Translations under genes and position numbers: made by a program | Notes under the pieces: model-generated | Database searches by the model: none | What the model was told of the DNA's origin: nothing | Seen by the model: the letters and a program-made list of their open reading frames with translations, nothing else | Shown here: piece after piece, positions 26,386-34,586 of the stretch | How positions within the stretch are numbered: position 1 is the first letter of the stretch | How the letters are laid out: each line of letters opens with the position of its first letter | Origin: Bacillota bacterium | GTDB lineage: Bacteria; Bacillota; Clostridia; Christensenellales; Aristaeellaceae | Assembly: GCA_023416585.1 (NCBI GenBank) | Contig: JAEZHM010000040.1 | Location: forward strand, 1 to 64,000 | Direction: 5' to 3' | Length of the DNA: 64,000 nt

Positions 26386-26439
26386 CCTTTTGCCGCCTTT
26401 TAACGGCAGCCCCTTTTCAGCAAGGGATGGAGCTGGGCG

Positions 26440-27447
26440 TCAGAGCAGCATGATCCTGGCGCGCCCGCAGGCCTCCAGGGTATCCTGGTCCCAGATGGAG
26501 GACTGCACCTCGCCAATGTGGGCCTTGTTTAGCAGCAGCATGCACAGGCGCGACTGGCCGATGCCGCCGCCCATGGTCAGGGGCAGCTCGCCAGAGAGCA
26601 GCATGCGGTGGAAGTTTAAGCCGCGGCGGTCATCGCAATGGGCCAGGGTAAGCTGCCTGTCCAGCGACGCGCTGTCCACGCGGATGCCCATAGAGGAAAT
26701 CTCCATGACGCAATCCAGCAGAGGATAATAATACAGGATGTCTCCATTGAGCTGCCAATCGTCATAGTCCGGGGCGCGCCCGCCATGAGGCTGACCGGAA
26801 CGTAGCTTCCCGCCGATTTGCATTACAAAGGCCGTGCCGTGCTCCCGTACAAACAAGTATTCCCGCTGCTCGGGGGAGGCGTCGGGGTAGCGATCCTCCA
26901 GCTCCTGGGAGGTGATGAAGCTCACCTCGCGGCGCAGCTGCACATCCACCTGATGAAACCGCGCGCGAACGGTGTCCAGCGTGTGGCAGATGCAGGTGAC
27001 AATGGCCTGCACCGTGGTTTTCAGGTATTCTATCGTGCGATCCTGGGGGACGATAACCTTTTCCCAGTCCCATTGATCAACATAGAGGGAGTGCAGGTTA
27101 TCCAGCTGCTCGTCACGGCGGATGGCGTTCATGTCGGTGTACAGGCCTTTGCCTGGATGAAAATCATAACGGTACAGCGCCATGCGCTTCCATTTGGCCA
27201 GGGAGTGAACCACCTCAGCGGTGATGCCGGTCGTCGGCACCTGAAAGCTGACAGGACGCTCCACGCCGCTTAGGTTGTCATTCAGGCCCGATGATGCGTC
27301 CACAAACAGCGGCGCGGAAACGCGCTTGAGGTTCAAGGCATTGGCCAGCGTATCCTGGAAGCTGCGCTTTATAAGCGCGATGGCGCTTTGGGTCTCATAC
27401 AGATTCAGCACGGAGCTGTACCCTGCCGGGATCGTCACACGGTTCAT
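26440..27447 (-). CDS. asnA: Aspartate-ammonia ligase (asparagine synthetase A)
   Basis: AsnA makes asparagine from aspartate, ammonia and ATP. The protein follows the E. coli enzyme along its length: SGLNDNLSGVERPVSF, VVHSLAKWKRMAL, FHPGKGLYTDMNAIRRDE, LHSLYVDQWDWEKVI, FITSQELEDRYPD, GGKLRSGQPHGGRAPDYDDW, LNGDILYYYPLLDCVMEISSMGIRVD and TMGGGIGQSRLCMLLL. The last block is the class II tRNA-synthetase-like ATP site. The usual length is about 330 residues. ATG 27447 or GTG 27459 could be the start; a GAGG lies just before both. It stands alone, a housekeeping gene between two accessory blocks. Confidence 0.95.
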   Translation of the reverse strand: MNRVTIPAGYSSVLNLYETQSAIALIKRSFQDTLANALNLKRVSAPLFVDASSGLNDNLSGVERPVSFQVPTTGITAEVVHSLAKWKRMALYRYDFHPGKGLYTDMNAIRRDEQLDNLHSLYVDQWDWEKVIVPQDRTIEYLKTTVQAIVTCICHTLDTVRARFHQVDVQLRREVSFITSQELEDRYPDASPEQREYLFVREHGTAFVMQIGGKLRSGQPHGGRAPDYDDWQLNGDILYYYPLLDCVMEISSMGIRVDSASLDRQLTLAHCDDRRGLNFHRMLLSGELPLTMGGGIGQSRLCMLLLNKAHIGEVQSSIWDQDTLEACGRARIMLL

Positions 27448-27605
27448 AGGCTTTCGCACATCCTCATCATTTGATTAAACGCAGGCTTTGTTCGTCATTC
27501 TTTGGAACGCGCCAAAGCATAAACAAAACATTTCTGGGCTTTATGCAAAATCTCCTGCAAGATGTACCGTATTTTCCTTCAAATGAGGGTGTATAAAGCA
27601 AAAAA

Positions 27606-27628
27606 CCACCGGCGTTTTACGCCGGTGG
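27606..27628 (-). terminator. Rho-independent terminator of peptidoglycan-binding gene
   Basis: A perfect 10-bp stem, CCACCGGCGT (27606-27615) with ACGCCGGTGG (27619-27628), around a 3-nt loop. On the minus strand it runs into a T6 tract. Confidence 0.9.
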
Positions 27629-27642
27629 CAATGAGAATTGTT

Positions 27643-29202
27643 TTAGTTGACTACTTCACCGGTCAGCGCCTGCCAGCCTTTGCGCAGGGCTATTTGGTTG
27701 GTAACGCCATAATCCGGATCATTCTTTGAGACTTCGTCCATATCACGCAGGAAATGAACACAGTTCTGGCCGTTGAAATTGTTATCCTTGATGCTTTGTC
27801 CGCCATGAGCCACATTATGCATAGTGGCCGCGGTCCAGACACCATTGGGAAGCCGGACATAAACAAACTTGGGAGTCCAGGTGATTTTCCCTCCAAAGGC
27901 GGAAAGCATGCTGGCGGTATCATCGGCCGTCATGGGCTCGACATCCGCGTGCCGGCCCAGGGAGTACAAATGCAGCGTAAAGCTGATACCCGATGCGGGG
28001 TCATAAATGTAGATGGAGCTTTTTCCCCTGAGGGCAGGCTTGACGTCGTTGAACCAGTGCAGGAGTTTGACCTCCCCTATCGATGGAACGTTGTAGGCGC
28101 CGGGCTTCTGCGCCGAGTACCTGGCTGCGCTGCCTGAATAAAGCTTGGTTTGCGTTTGAACACCTGCCACGCCATCCGCCGTCAGTTTGTTGCGGCTCTG
28201 AAAGCTCTTGACCGCCTGAGCGGTCTGGCTGTCATAGGTGCCTGTGGCCTCTACCTGATACTCAAGCGATTTCAGTGTCGTTTGCAGAGATTTTACCGCT
28301 TCGCCCGATGCGCCTGAACGCAGAGTTGTATATGCAGCCGAAGCACCGCTGGAGTTAGAAGCTGTTCCTGCCGCCACAGCAGAGGAGGAGAACAGCGCAT
28401 TGAAAGTCTTTGTGCCGGCAATGCCATCCGCCGCCAGTTTATTGCGGCTCTGAAAGGCTTTCACGGCTGCGGCTGTTGCGTTATCATAGGTGCCGCTTGC
28501 GCTTGTTAGGTAGTTCAGCTCCACCAGTTTCGCCTGCACCTTATCGACGTCTGAACCGGTACTGCCCTGGGTCAGCGTACGGGTGGCTGAGGTGCTTGTA
28601 TCGGAAGAACCGCTTGTTTCATTGCCACTGCTGGATGTGTTGCTCCCGCTTCCCGCAAGTGCATACAGCTTGGCCTGGGTCTGCGTACCTGCTTTGCCGT
28701 CCGCCGTTAGATTGTTTGCCTTTTGGAATGCCTTCAAAGCCTTCAGCGTAGAATTGCCAAACTTCCCATCGGTGCCCCCGGTGCTGTATCCAAGGCTTGT
28801 CAGCGCGGTCTGCAAGCTTTGTACGGCGCTTCCGCTGTTGCCATAGACGAGGCTTCCGCCGTTACTCGTTGTACCCGCAGTGCCCGCGGTTGTGGATCCG
28901 CCGGCGCCAGCCTTGTTGTACAGAGCTGTCAGTGTCTGGTTTCCAGCCTTGCCATCGCTATTTAAGCCGCTTCCCTTTTGAAAGCTCTTGACAGCTTCCA
29001 AGGTTTTATCGCCAAACTTGCCATCCGCATTGCCTGTTAGGTAGCCTAGCGTTACAAGCGCGGCTTGCATGCTTTTGACTTGGCTGCCTGTATCGCCAAG
29101 CTCCAAGGTTGCATACCCTGCGGCAAAGGCGGAAGTGTGCAACGCTCCTGCCTGCAGCAGCAATATAACGGCTAATGCGGTCAAACGTTTCATGTATCGC
29201 AT
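27643..29202 (-). CDS. Secreted protein with four peptidoglycan-binding repeats
   Basis: A 519-residue exported protein. The signal peptide covers about residues 1-28 (MRYMKRLTALAVILLLQAGALHTSAFA). Four PG_binding_1 repeats follow, each of the form LGDTGSQVKSMQAALVTLGYLTG...DGKFGDKTLEAVKSFQK, joined by Ser/Thr/Gly-rich linkers. The C-terminal part, about 375-519 (VKLLHWFNDVKPALRGKSSIYIYDPASGISFTLHLYSLGRHADVEP...GVWTAATMHNVAHGG...FNGQNCVHFLRDMDE), is a conserved domain of unknown reaction; its His and Cys residues would allow a cysteine-type or metal site. ATG 29202 follows GGGAGG. It should bind the cell wall; a wall-modifying role is inference. Confidence 0.85.
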   Translation of the reverse strand: MRYMKRLTALAVILLLQAGALHTSAFAAGYATLELGDTGSQVKSMQAALVTLGYLTGNADGKFGDKTLEAVKSFQKGSGLNSDGKAGNQTLTALYNKAGAGGSTTAGTAGTTSNGGSLVYGNSGSAVQSLQTALTSLGYSTGGTDGKFGNSTLKALKAFQKANNLTADGKAGTQTQAKLYALAGSGSNTSSSGNETSGSSDTSTSATRTLTQGSTGSDVDKVQAKLVELNYLTSASGTYDNATAAAVKAFQSRNKLAADGIAGTKTFNALFSSSAVAAGTASNSSGASAAYTTLRSGASGEAVKSLQTTLKSLEYQVEATGTYDSQTAQAVKSFQSRNKLTADGVAGVQTQTKLYSGSAARYSAQKPGAYNVPSIGEVKLLHWFNDVKPALRGKSSIYIYDPASGISFTLHLYSLGRHADVEPMTADDTASMLSAFGGKITWTPKFVYVRLPNGVWTAATMHNVAHGGQSIKDNNFNGQNCVHFLRDMDEVSKNDPDYGVTNQIALRKGWQALTGEVVN

Positions 29203-29358
29203 ATTGAAACCTCCCAATCAATCACAGGAGGTAGTATACCAGAAAATTGCCAAAATGTGAATAAGCATTACAAAAATGTTACATTTTTTTATCTTCACAT
29301 TTTTGATTGCCTATGTTTTGCGTTTCTCATGATTTGAAAAATTTTCTTTGTCAGCCTA

Positions 29359-29387
29359 TTGACAGCATCGTAAATTACCGATATAAT
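29359..29387 (+). promoter_or_regulatory. Promoter of ArsR gene
   Basis: TTGACA (29359-29364), a 17-bp spacer and TATAAT (29382-29387), both consensus. The spacer holds an ArsR-type dyad. Confidence 0.85.
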
Positions 29388-29406
29388 CGCATCGTAAAAA
29401 CACGAT
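29367..29406. promoter_or_regulatory. Two ArsR-type operators flanking the -10 box
   Basis: Dyads ATCGTAAATTACCGAT (29367-29382) and ATCGTAAAAACACGAT (29391-29406) lie in the spacer and over the start point of the regulator's promoter. A third copy is before the permease gene. The arrangement fits autorepression. Confidence 0.75.
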
Positions 29407-29423
29407 TGATTTGAGGTGGTTTC

Positions 29424-29729
29424 ATGGACCTTTCTAAAATCTGCAATGCGCTGGGCAACGAAACCAGGTATCAGATCGTAAAGGCTATGAAGGACCAAAC
29501 GATCGGCACTTGCTGCGATAAGATACAGTACTTTGAGGATGGAATCAGTGTGGCGGATGTTGTGGCTACCACAGGCCTGGCGCAGTCTACGGTTTCCCAA
29601 CACCTGGCGGTGCTCGAACAGGCTGGTATCATCGTGCGGGAAAAGCGTGGGCTATGGACATGCTTCTTTCTGAACAAGACACTTCTTAAGGAATTCGGAA
29701 AAGAAATACTCACAGCGCTGTGCGAGTAA
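29424..29729 (+). CDS. ArsR/SmtB-family metal-sensing repressor
   Basis: A 101-residue winged-helix repressor of the ArsR type. The fold runs from LSKICNALGNETRYQIVKAM to the recognition helix TTGLAQSTVSQHLAVLEQAGII and the wing REKRGLWTCFFLNK. A vicinal Cys pair in GTCCDKIQYF (about residues 32-33) and a further Cys in the wing (WTCFF) could bind As(III), Sb(III) or a soft metal. It is transcribed from a promoter with two operators and precedes an ArsP-like permease, the expected target. Confidence 0.9.
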   Translation: MDLSKICNALGNETRYQIVKAMKDQTIGTCCDKIQYFEDGISVADVVATTGLAQSTVSQHLAVLEQAGIIVREKRGLWTCFFLNKTLLKEFGKEILTALCE

Positions 29730-29751
29730 CCCTTCTTATTTACCACAATGC

Positions 29752-29767
29752 ATCGTAAAAAGACGAT
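29752..29767. promoter_or_regulatory. Third ArsR-type operator before permease gene
   Basis: ATCGTAAAAAGACGAT matches the two upstream dyads in sequence and length. It lies 20 bp before the permease start, so the permease may be repressed separately. Confidence 0.7.
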
Positions 29768-29787
29768 ATAGAAAGGAGCAGTTGACA

Positions 29788-30888
29788 ATGGATCTTGTTT
29801 TCGAAACGCTCAAGAACACCGTGCTCTATGTGCTGAACACTCTTGTGCACAACAGCCCCGCGCTCATCCTGGGCATCTTGGTTGCAGCTGCGATACAGGT
29901 GTACATTGATCCGGAAAAGATGAAGGAATGGCTCATGCGCAAGTCTGCTGTATCCATCCCGGCTACGGTCGCGTTCGGAGCGTTCACGCCATTTTGCGCC
30001 TGCGGCACCATGGCTGTCGTGCTGTCGATGCTGGCAACAGCGCTGCCCTGGGGCCCTGTCATGGCCTTCCTTACGTCTTCGCCACTCATGAGCCCGGAAG
30101 AATTTGTGATGATGTATGGCATACTTGGGCCTGCCTTTGCCATTGCGCTGGTTGTGGCCTCCCTTTTGATTGGGCTCGGTTCAGGTTACATGACGCACCT
30201 TATTGAGAAGAAGACGCACTTTCTGTCGGGTCAGCTTCGCTTTTCATCAACGAAGGCAGCAGCAGAACAAGCGGTCTGCGGCTGCTCTGACGGTTTGAGC
30301 CCGGAAAACCCGGTGCTTAACAAGGCGGTCTTAAGTGTTAAGGAGGAGGGCTGCAGTTGTGAGGATGACTGCGGCTGCGTGAAAACCATCGATGGATGCG
30401 GCTGCGGGGAGATAGTGCTGGATCAACCCTCAGGTGTGCCGCAAATCGGAAATTTCTTCAGGAAATACAAGATCGACCAGGCCGCGAAAGCTGCGTTTGA
30501 CGTTGGCATCAAGAGAATACTGCCATTCTTTGCGCTGTTTGCCGGTATTGGATACTTGATCAACCAGTTTATCCCCACGGCTTGGATATCGGCTCTCTTT
30601 GGCTCGCACAACGTGTTTGCCGTTCCCCTTGCCTCGTTCATCGGCCTGCCGCTATATGTAAATGGCGATTCGTCGATCCCGCTCCTTCAGTCGCTCATGC
30701 AAAGCGGCGTCAGCGGCGGAGCCCTGCTTGCCTTCATGATTACAGGCCCCGGTACCAGCGCCGGCGTGTTGGCGGGCATCGCTACGATTATGAAGAGAAA
30801 GGCGGTAGCGCTATACGCTGCATACCTGCTTGCGGGCGCGATCATACTGGGATATGCCTATGATATCATTCTTGGATTCATAGCATAA
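29788..30888 (+). CDS. ArsP/YraQ-family permease (DUF318)
   Basis: Members export organoarsenicals or related compounds. The 366-residue protein has two membrane halves. The first holds the family motif GAFTPFCACGTMAVVLSML and the second IGLPLYVNGDSSIPLLQSLMQSGVSGGALLAFMITGPGTS. Between them lies a cytoplasmic loop unusually rich in cysteine (about residues 168-218: VCGCSDG, EGCSCEDDCGCVKT, DGCGCGEIV), likely a metal-binding platform. ATG 29788 lies 9 bases after GGAG; a TTG at 29782 is less likely. Operators before it and the preceding ArsR gene indicate induction by a metal or metalloid. Confidence 0.85.
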   Translation: MDLVFETLKNTVLYVLNTLVHNSPALILGILVAAAIQVYIDPEKMKEWLMRKSAVSIPATVAFGAFTPFCACGTMAVVLSMLATALPWGPVMAFLTSSPLMSPEEFVMMYGILGPAFAIALVVASLLIGLGSGYMTHLIEKKTHFLSGQLRFSSTKAAAEQAVCGCSDGLSPENPVLNKAVLSVKEEGCSCEDDCGCVKTIDGCGCGEIVLDQPSGVPQIGNFFRKYKIDQAAKAAFDVGIKRILPFFALFAGIGYLINQFIPTAWISALFGSHNVFAVPLASFIGLPLYVNGDSSIPLLQSLMQSGVSGGALLAFMITGPGTSAGVLAGIATIMKRKAVALYAAYLLAGAIILGYAYDIILGFIA

Positions 30889-31001
30889 GCAAAAGCAGTT
30901 CTAAAAAGCTCCAATATGGCGGAGGCTGATGCAGGCTTTCGTGGTATAGAATGGAATATATAGTATAATACAAAAGTCTGATGGCAAGCTGCCGCCGGCG
31001 T

Positions 31002-31048
31002 GGAGAAGTACCCAGGCTGCCCAAGGGGCTCCCCTGCTAAGGGAGTAG
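31002..31048 (+). pseudogene. tRNA-Ser(GCU) 5' fragment
   Basis: The sequence begins like a serine tRNA (GGAGAAGTA, then a D-arm from CCC to GGG) and has a perfect anticodon arm: CTCCC (31029-31033), loop CTGCTAA with anticodon GCT (31036-31038), GGGAG (31041-31045), then TAG. The next 60 bases contain no T-arm (GTTCAAATC type) and no matching 3' acceptor strand, so the 3' half is lost or replaced. A TATAAT at 30964-30969 lies upstream. It may mark an old integration or deletion junction, or be part of the leader of the gene at 31117. Confidence 0.6.
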
Positions 31049-31116
31049 GGTGCCTGGAATGTACTCACGCTCACCGCCTGCGAGGCTGTGGGGATGATGA
31101 GCATGGAGGTTATTCA

Positions 31117-32622
31117 ATGAATCTGAATGCGTACCATGTGCCTGAAATTGATCAAATGCCCAATATTCCGCAGCTTCCTCTGCCGGATTACGCGAAGCTC
31201 AATAAGGCCTTCCGCGAAACGCTGCTGGACCCCAGCCAGCACGCGTTCACTTTTAATGCGGAAAACGGCCATCCCAATTTTGCCGCCTATCTGCAAAGCG
31301 ACAGCAACGAAATGGTCACCTGGGGCATCCTGGCAGTCGGCGAATGGCTTTTGAACCGCGACACAAAGTGGATTCAGCCTACGTATACGGATTTTTACAG
31401 CAAAGAATACAGTGTGTTTCTCAATTCGCCAGGGCATCCGCGTATCGAGCACTGGTATATGTTTTATGTGAATACGCTGGCCTGTGCGGTGGCTGCCACG
31501 TTGTTTGACGGGGACGTGGAAGCAATGGCGCAAATCGGGAGCGCCGCAGACACCCTTTGCGCGCTGGCCAGACGGCTTGCGTATGATTTTAATCAGCAAG
31601 GATATTTCTTTGACCTGCAAACCGATTTTACCAACAAAGATATTTACCGCCAACCAGATTCCATCGCAGGCTTTGCCTATGCCATGCTGTTTGCCGCCGT
31701 GCGTGCCGGCCGCCCGCAATACATGCAGGAGTGTGCGCTGGCTATCCAAAAATATTTGTCTTTTGAGAAGAACCCCTGGTATGAAATACCTAACGGCAGC
31801 GCCGGCCTATATACCGCCGCTTGGCTTAGCGCACACGGCGCAGACGCTGACGTAAAAAAGGCCGCCGGCTGGGTTTTTGACCATACGGAAGGTGCGCTGC
31901 AGACAGGCAAATGGGGGAAAGAGGAGATAGGCGGCCTGATGATGGGCTGGCGTGGTGATGACCGCCCATACGCTTTGGGCAGTGCGTACAGTATGGAAAC
32001 ACTCATGCCGCTGCAGTTTATTCTACCCGCGGTACGTTATGAGCCGTCCCTGGCCGCGTCTGTCGCCAAATATGCGCTCAACGCGCTTTCCGCTTTCCAG
32101 CTTTTCTATGCCCAGGGCACCGAAAAGCTTATAGAAACAAAACCCGGGCTTTCCGCTGCCATCCCCTATGAAAAGCTCATCCCCGGCGCAAATGGCGGCC
32201 AGCCCGTCGCCTGTGGTGATTTCCACGGCCACCGCTCCATTTATGGCGCAGGCTATCTATACTGGGTGGAAGCCATGGCGGTCAAAACCAATGAAAGCAA
32301 TATCCCGGCTTTTGACCTTTCCATCACCGACTGGCTGATGGACAAGGCCTACCCTGTGTTTTTGCTGCACAACCCCGAAAAGACAGACAGGCGGGCCGCC
32401 TTCGCGCCCGCCCCTGTCTGGTATAAGAAATGCCCCGCGCTTTTCCAAAATGGATATGAGCTGTGGGACTTGGTTTCCCTTAAGCGCATCGGCGGCGCGG
32501 ATACTCCTGTCCCGCTGAAAGCAGGCGAAACCGCGCTGGTCGCCGCCCTGCCCGAAGGGGTTGTTCCGGTGAAGAATAATGGCCTGATCCTGGCGGATAA
32601 CATCCTGCTTTGCAAGGCATAG
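31117..32622 (+). CDS. Unrecognised enzyme-like protein, possibly alpha/alpha-barrel
   Basis: I do not recognise this 501-residue protein with certainty. It has no signal peptide or membrane span. Runs such as NEMVTWGILAVGEWLL, RIEHWYMFYVNTLACAVAATL, QPDSIAGFAYAMLFAAVRAGRPQYMQECALAIQKYL, GSAGLYTAAWLSAHGADADVKKAAGWVFDH and YALGSAYSMETLMPLQFILPAV give the helical hairpin periodicity seen in (alpha/alpha)6-barrel glycosidases and lyases. A small C-terminal beta domain would hold ELWDLVSLKRIGG to the end. GGAGGT lies 6 bases before ATG 31117. A carbohydrate role is suggested only by its neighbours. Confidence 0.7.
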   Translation: MNLNAYHVPEIDQMPNIPQLPLPDYAKLNKAFRETLLDPSQHAFTFNAENGHPNFAAYLQSDSNEMVTWGILAVGEWLLNRDTKWIQPTYTDFYSKEYSVFLNSPGHPRIEHWYMFYVNTLACAVAATLFDGDVEAMAQIGSAADTLCALARRLAYDFNQQGYFFDLQTDFTNKDIYRQPDSIAGFAYAMLFAAVRAGRPQYMQECALAIQKYLSFEKNPWYEIPNGSAGLYTAAWLSAHGADADVKKAAGWVFDHTEGALQTGKWGKEEIGGLMMGWRGDDRPYALGSAYSMETLMPLQFILPAVRYEPSLAASVAKYALNALSAFQLFYAQGTEKLIETKPGLSAAIPYEKLIPGANGGQPVACGDFHGHRSIYGAGYLYWVEAMAVKTNESNIPAFDLSITDWLMDKAYPVFLLHNPEKTDRRAAFAPAPVWYKKCPALFQNGYELWDLVSLKRIGGADTPVPLKAGETALVAALPEGVVPVKNNGLILADNILLCKA

Positions 32623-32667
32623 CAAAACCGTGTATGCGCCCTTTGCAATGATTTTATGGCAGGAATT

Positions 32668-33642
32668 CTAAATGATATAAGACTCTCCATCCAGCTTCGT
32701 CATATCGATGATGGCCTTCATATATATGCCGTACTTGCTTTCAATCTCCTCGTGGGCAAGGTCGAATTTGCTCATCGGGTATATCTTAACAGGCAGATTC
32801 ACAAATTTCCAAACGCCGCTGGCCAGCAGCTGTGATGCATTCCTCGCTCCGGCTGCGCTAAGATCATATTCTCTTGGATGGACGCTCAAGCAATCTATGG
32901 CTTTCAGATTCAGCTGCTGCACATCCACAAGCCTTTTTCCGCCTGTGTGGTAGGCGCCGATGCACAAATGGCCGCACTGCTTTGTGAGATTGATGGCCAG
33001 GTCCAGGGATTCGTTTGTTTCGCCCCACTCCATTACGAAATCAAAGCTTCCGTTGGGGTAATGGCTTAAAACCTCGCCGGCGAGATAAACTTCATCTGCG
33101 CCGTAGCGCTTGGCATCCTCCAGCGATTCCTTTCTTATGTCAACGCCTACCACTAACATGCCGCGCAGTTTCAAAAGGCCGATCACGCCGCAGCCCATAT
33201 AGCCGCAGCCAATGACGCATACTTTTGTACCCGGCATGCTGCACCTTAGCTTGCTGACCGCACTCATCATACAGGCCAGCGGCTCCAGAATGATATCTTC
33301 ATGGCGGACATTTTTAGGGAGTATGACAACGGTATCTTTCCTGGGATCGGCGACGGCGAATTCCACCATGCCGCCGGACCCCGGCAGACAGCTTCCCCAT
33401 AATCCGCTGACATAATCGCCGGCCGAAAACCCGCTTACGTTCTTACCGACTTCCGCAATCTGTCCCAGCGGCTCATGGCCTAAGGTATCACCGGCTTTGG
33501 CATCCTTCCAGTTTTGATGCTCGGACATGCATACACCCACATAAATTTGCCTGATCAGAACCTGGTCATCGTTTGGGTGAAGATCCGTTACCTCCCTGAC
33601 TGTACTGGTTCTGGGGCCTGTCATAACGATTTGCTTCATCAT
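32668..33642 (-). CDS. Zinc-type medium-chain alcohol/polyol dehydrogenase
   Basis: An MDR-family oxidoreductase of 324 residues. The catalytic zinc ligands appear as Cys in VGVCMSEHQNW, His-Glu in LGHEPLGQIAEVG and Glu in ILEPLACMMSA. The four-Cys structural zinc lobe is missing. The Rossmann motif is VIGCGYMGCGVIGLLKLRG and cofactor Asp VVGVDIR suggests NAD. Two ATGs (33642, 33639) follow AAGGAG; an upstream ATG at 33684 overlaps that site and is unlikely. It is divergent from the ThuA-like gene. Oxidation of a sugar alcohol or of a glycoside hydroxyl is plausible. Confidence 0.87.
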   Translation of the reverse strand: MMKQIVMTGPRTSTVREVTDLHPNDDQVLIRQIYVGVCMSEHQNWKDAKAGDTLGHEPLGQIAEVGKNVSGFSAGDYVSGLWGSCLPGSGGMVEFAVADPRKDTVVILPKNVRHEDIILEPLACMMSAVSKLRCSMPGTKVCVIGCGYMGCGVIGLLKLRGMLVVGVDIRKESLEDAKRYGADEVYLAGEVLSHYPNGSFDFVMEWGETNESLDLAINLTKQCGHLCIGAYHTGGKRLVDVQQLNLKAIDCLSVHPREYDLSAAGARNASQLLASGVWKFVNLPVKIYPMSKFDLAHEEIESKYGIYMKAIIDMTKLDGESYII

Positions 33643-33769
33643 GAAATCTCCTTTGATCATTACATGAATGAGTCTGGTATCCACTTTCCCGTTTTGCCGC
33701 CTGTCTCAATGCCCTCCACCGGCTTATGCATATGGAGCGTCCGGCGGTAATCGCACCTGGCTGTTATGG

Positions 33770-33798
33770 TTGACGAAATGGCATACAAATGGTATTCT
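33770..33798 (+). promoter_or_regulatory. Promoter of ThuA-like gene
   Basis: TTGACG (33770-33775), a 17-bp spacer and TATTCT (33793-33798). Its position rules out a start at 33766 for the following gene and supports 33835. Confidence 0.55.
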
Positions 33799-33834
33799 GT
33801 TTCTTATCGAGGAAGAGACGGAGCAGGGATATTT

Positions 33835-34557
33835 ATGAAAAACGCATTGTTTCTTGTGGGCGGATGGGATGGCCATCAGCCTGAACTGGTTTCCAAACGC
33901 TTTGGCAAGCTGCTTTGTGAGGCTGGTTTCCATGTGCAATATGCGCATGATCACGGGTGCTTGGGTGACCTGGATGCACTCTTGCAGCTTGATCTGATCT
34001 TTTCCTGCTGGACGATGGGGGAGATTGAGGAAGAGCACTCCAAGAATGTAGCCACGGCAGTGGGCGCAGGCGTCGGGCTGGCGGGATGCCACGGCGGCAT
34101 GTGCGACGCGTTCCGCAAGGACACCCGCTGGCAGTTCATGACCGGCGGCCAGTGGGTATCGCACCCGGGCGGCGACGGCATTGAGTATACGGTGAACATT
34201 ACCTCCAAATCCGACCCCATCGTGGCGGGCATAGAAGACTTTCAGGTGCGCAGCGAGCACTACTACCTGCACATTGATCCGGCTATTGAGGTGCTTGCCA
34301 CTACGCGCTTCCCCTCGGTTCCTTACTACCACATTGCAAACAAGCCTGTGGATATGCCGGTGGCCTGGACTAAAATGTGGGGCCTTGGGCGCGTGTTTTA
34401 TTCATCCCTTGGGCACCATGACGACGTGTTTGTTAGTGCCCCTTCGGCCCAGGAAATCGTAAGGCGCGGTATGCTTTGGGCAGCCGAGGGAAAATCATAC
34501 GCCAGGGAAAATGGCTTGACACCCGACCGTTTCCTGAACGCCGGGAAGATGTACTGA
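33835..34557 (+). CDS. ThuA-like protein (trehalose-utilisation family)
   Basis: The 240-residue protein has the class I glutamine-amidotransferase-like fold of the ThuA family: ALFLVGGWDGHQPELVSKRFGKLL, LDLIFSCWTMGEIEEEHSKNVATAVGAGVGLAGCHGGMCDAF, and SSLGHHDDVF near the C-terminus. The CHGG segment replaces the usual nucleophile elbow (G-H-x-x). ThuA proteins occur in sugar-oxidation pathways, often next to dehydrogenases of the kind encoded divergently here, and are thought to act on keto-sugars or their glycosides. No signal peptide. Exact reaction unknown. Confidence 0.8.
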   Translation: MKNALFLVGGWDGHQPELVSKRFGKLLCEAGFHVQYAHDHGCLGDLDALLQLDLIFSCWTMGEIEEEHSKNVATAVGAGVGLAGCHGGMCDAFRKDTRWQFMTGGQWVSHPGGDGIEYTVNITSKSDPIVAGIEDFQVRSEHYYLHIDPAIEVLATTRFPSVPYYHIANKPVDMPVAWTKMWGLGRVFYSSLGHHDDVFVSAPSAQEIVRRGMLWAAEGKSYARENGLTPDRFLNAGKMY

Positions 34558-34586
34558 TCAAAAGGAGCAGAAGTTTTTATCCTGCC

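Larger units (their letters stand above)
25558..26387 (+). mobile_element. Internally deleted IS1182-type element
   Basis: Terminal repeats GGGACTGTCTCAAA (25558-25571) and its inverse ending at 26387 (26374-26387) match at 13 of 14 bases. About 830 bp lie between, roughly half the length of an intact IS1182-type element. The interior keeps only the 3' part of a transposase, split by a frameshift, so it cannot move by itself. A hairpin AAATCACG/CGTGATTT (25592-25599, 25616-25623) lies just inside the left end. Confidence 0.75.

Noticed and set aside
27643..29202. Repeats in the peptidoglycan-binding gene as a CRISPR or tandem DNA repeat
   Set aside because: They are diverged protein repeats in frame, not identical DNA units; no CRISPR array is seen in the window.
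31041..31080. Possible yybP-ykoY-type manganese riboswitch (GGGAGTAG)
   Set aside because: The GGGAGTAG belongs to an exact tRNA-Ser anticodon arm, and the rest of the riboswitch core is missing.
30961..31116. T-box riboswitch upstream of the gene at 31117
   Set aside because: No AGGGTGGNACCGCG T-box sequence or terminator is found, and the downstream gene is not an amino-acid gene.
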